DNA of 8,520 nt from Bacteroidales bacterium UBA4459 (GTDB taxonomy: Bacteria > Bacteroidota > Bacteroidia > Bacteroidales > F082): contig DGOT01000253.1 of assembly GCA_002389465.1 (NCBI GenBank), forward strand, positions 1-8,520, given 5' to 3'. Every line of letters starts with the position of its first letter. The first letter of the stretch is position 1. The notes beneath the pieces were generated by a model. The model made no database searches, was not told the DNA's origin, and worked only from the letters and a program-made list of their open reading frames with translations. Of this stretch, positions 7,012 through 8,520 are shown piece after piece. Position numbers and translations under genes: made by a program.

Positions 7012-7668
7012 ATGATTACCAAATTTTTTCGTCATTTTTTATTTATCAGTTTACTTCTTATTCCTGTAGTTTTTCTATCATCATGCATGGAAAACGGAAT
7101 GAAAAACAATGATGCATCCGACGTATTCACACCGGAAGAACTGACAACTATCAACAAACTTATCGGATATTTTGATTCAGTTGTTCACAAAGCATATCCG
7201 GAGGTGACAGGGATTGATAGCGCTTACGTTCTTTATCTTGATTCGGTATGCCCGTTAATGTTGCAAAATGGCGACATAAGCCGTTCGGGAATTAACGCAC
7301 AGGACCGTAAAAGATTACTCGACAAACTGGACAGAAAAACAATGAGTGAACTATTTTTTATCGGAGACACACTGGAATACTTCAGCCTTTCAAAAAAGAA
7401 AAAAGTGAAAAAGTATTATCCTTATTATGTGCAGCTTAATCCAAGAGGTGCCTACGTGGAATTGTTGGCCAGGCTATCGGAAAACAATGATTTCATCAAC
7501 AAATATTACCAACAGGTACGGGAATTTGGGGATCTGACTCCCAAATGTTACGGGATGATGCTGCGGGATTATGGCCAGTTGAACTTTTCCGACCCGATGC
7601 AGCGGCTGATGTTTATTGTTAATGTGCTGCATACCAATGAAGTGATAAAAGATCGCTTTAAGAGGTAG
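7012..7668 (+). CDS. Putative lipoprotein of unknown function
   Basis: I do not recognise a family for this 218-aa protein. Residues 1-24 form a signal peptide: basic start (MITKFFRH), a hydrophobic stretch about 9-22 and the lipobox LSSC, with Cys25 as the lipidated residue. It is therefore a cell-envelope lipoprotein. The residues after Cys25 (MENGMKNND) lack a clear acidic export cluster, so membrane side is undecided. The mature part reads as a soluble, charged, probably mainly helical protein, with a lysine patch followed by tyrosines (SKKKKVKKYYPYY, 127-139) and two further cysteines (80 and 179). There are no transmembrane segments after the signal and no catalytic motif that I can see. 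It has its own promoter divergent from dnaE and precedes rpsP by 105 bp; neither neighbour explains its role. The ATG is chosen because it gives a complete signal peptide directly after the leader. Confidence 0.85.
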   Translation: MITKFFRHFLFISLLLIPVVFLSSCMENGMKNNDASDVFTPEELTTINKLIGYFDSVVHKAYPEVTGIDSAYVLYLDSVCPLMLQNGDISRSGINAQDRKRLLDKLDRKTMSELFFIGDTLEYFSLSKKKKVKKYYPYYVQLNPRGAYVELLARLSENNDFINKYYQQVREFGDLTPKCYGMMLRDYGQLNFSDPMQRLMFIVNVLHTNEVIKDRFKR

Positions 7669-7696
7669 GACATATTTTATTTTGCACTGAAAATGC

Positions 7697-7727
7697 TTTT
7701 TTATATCAAAAATTTATCGGATATTTG
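7697..7727 (+). promoter_or_regulatory. Possible promoter for rpsP
   Basis: GATATTTG (7720-7727) matches the -7 consensus TAnnTTTG except at its first base. A T-run (TTTTTT, from 7697) lies about 19 bp upstream in place of a TTTG -33 element. Initiation near 7734 would give a leader of about 40 nt before the rpsP ATG. This is the weakest promoter call here. I see no convincing terminator between the lipoprotein stop and rpsP, so read-through from upstream is also possible. Confidence 0.35.
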
Positions 7728-7773
7728 CAGCCCAATTTTAAAATCTATTTATTCACTTAAAAATTAATTAGTT

Positions 7774-8520
7774 ATGCCAACTATGATGAGATTGCAGCGA
7801 CATGGTAAAAAAGGAAGACCTTTTTATCACATTGTCATTGCGGATGGTCGTGCACCACGAGACGGACGTTACATTGAGAAGATTGGTACTTACAATCCCA
7901 TTCCGAATCCTGCTGAAATTGTATTGAGTTTTGAAAAAGCTCTGGACTGGCTCCAGAAAGGGGCCCAACCTTCTGACACGGTCAGAGCTATTTTGTCGTA
8001 CAAAGGTGTGTTGTACAAAAACCACCTGATCAAAGGGATAAAAAAAGGAGCTTTAACAGAAGCAGAAGTAGAAGTTAAATTCCAGGCCTGGCTGAAAGAA
8101 AAAGAAGCCAAGGTAGAAGCTAAAAAAAGTGGTTTGGCCGATGAAGCACGTGCCGACAAAAAGGCAAGACTTGAAGTCGAAGCTAAAATCAAAGACGACC
8201 GCGCTGCCGAGTTAACCAAAAGAAGAGCCGAAGCTATTGAAGCACAGGTTAAGAAATCCCAGGAGGCTGCTGAAGATGCAGCGGAAGAAACTACTGAGGA
8301 AACCGGTGAAGAAGAAACACTTACCAAAGAAGCTGTTGCTGCCAAGGTTGAAGAGGCAGCAAAAGAAGCTACTGAGGAAGTGAAAGAAGAACCAAAGGAA
8401 GAGCCCAAAGCAGAAGAGGCTGCTGCGGAAGTGAAAGAAGAACCAAAGAAAGAACCTAAAGCAGAAAAAGCTGCTGAGGAAGTGAAAGAAGAACCAAAGG
8501 AAGAGCCTAAAGCAGAAAAA
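7774..8520 (+). CDS. rpsP: Ribosomal protein bS16 with long charged C-terminal tail (partial, right edge)
   Basis: The frame starts at ATG 7774 and is still open at the window edge after 249 codons. Residues 1-82 are a complete bS16 core, a small-subunit protein that binds 16S rRNA during 30S assembly: MRLQRHGKKGRPFYHIVIAD (5-24), RDGRYIEKIGTYNP (29-42) and TVRAILSYKGVLYKNHL (69-85). Typical bS16 proteins end near residue 80-90. Here a Lys/Glu/Ala-rich, probably helical segment follows (about 95-170), then a Glu/Thr-rich stretch (about 170-184), then tandem 17-residue repeats of the type EVKEEPKEEPKAEKAAE from residue 202. Extended bS16 tails occur in Bacteroidota, but this one is unusually long and the end is not seen. 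The tail is probably disordered or helical and exposed on the ribosome; its role is unknown. An A/T-rich leader without a Shine-Dalgarno site precedes the start. Confidence 0.95.
   Translation, partial: MPTMMRLQRHGKKGRPFYHIVIADGRAPRDGRYIEKIGTYNPIPNPAEIVLSFEKALDWLQKGAQPSDTVRAILSYKGVLYKNHLIKGIKKGALTEAEVEVKFQAWLKEKEAKVEAKKSGLADEARADKKARLEVEAKIKDDRAAELTKRRAEAIEAQVKKSQEAAEDAAEETTEETGEEETLTKEAVAAKVEEAAKEATEEVKEEPKEEPKAEEAAAEVKEEPKKEPKAEKAAEEVKEEPKEEPKAEK
8377..8520 (+). repeat. In-frame 51-bp tandem repeat within rpsP
   Basis: Two full 51-bp copies (8377-8427 and 8428-8478) and a third of at least 42 bp (8479-8520, cut by the window edge) each begin with codons for EVKEEPK. The copies differ at a few positions; copies 1 and 3 share KEEPKAE where copy 2 has KKEPKAE. 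A degenerate related stretch (KVEEAAKEATE) lies just upstream. The 17-codon unit keeps the frame, so copy number can change without disrupting the gene. Confidence 0.9.

Noticed and set aside
7677..7703. Terminator after the lipoprotein gene (GCA...TGC followed by TTTTTT)
   Set aside because: The stem is only 3 bp and cannot be extended, so the T-run alone does not support a terminator.
7890..8408. 172-codon open frame on the minus strand
   Set aside because: It is antisense to rpsP; its Ser/Ala-rich translation is the reverse reading of the Lys/Glu/Ala-rich tail.
8377..8520. CRISPR-like array
   Set aside because: The repeats are contiguous 51-bp in-frame coding units without unique spacers.

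Overview
The window looks like chromosome of a Bacteroidota bacterium, probably in or near the Bacteroidales. The evidence is a set of TAnnTTTG-type -7 elements in front of several genes, genes mostly without Shine-Dalgarno sites, lipoprotein-rich content including a lipoprotein GH2 glycosidase, a DUF58 protein of the kind common in this phylum, and a bS16 with a long charged tail. A genus cannot be named from the sequence alone.

Layout. Four genes lie on the minus strand and two on the plus strand, diverging from a short promoter region near 6900. Read from that region leftwards: a DNA polymerase III alpha subunit (dnaE, 1410 aa) with a complete DEDDh proofreading exonuclease fused at its N-terminus; thioredoxin (trxA) with its own candidate promoter and a clear intrinsic terminator; a DUF58 protein whose annotated start lies inside that terminator; a perfect 20-bp inverted repeat touching the DUF58 stop codon; and the first 316 codons of a GH2 beta-mannosidase-like lipoprotein, cut by the left edge. 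Rightwards: a 218-aa lipoprotein of unknown function, then rpsP (ribosomal protein bS16), cut by the right edge within a tail built of 17-residue Lys/Glu/Pro/Ala repeats.

How the genes relate. dnaE and rpsP are core replication and translation genes, trxA is a housekeeping redox gene, and the GH2 protein is a carbohydrate-utilisation gene. The trxA terminator separates trxA from the DUF58 gene, so this is a row of neighbours rather than one tight operon. The two divergent promoters at 6913-6960 share a central palindrome and have mirror-image geometry.

I found no mobile element, CRISPR array, RNA gene, phage gene or defence system, and no clear new multi-gene system. The points most worth a second look are the exonuclease-polymerase fusion, the repeat-built bS16 tail, the back-to-back promoter pair and the trxA/DUF58 junction.
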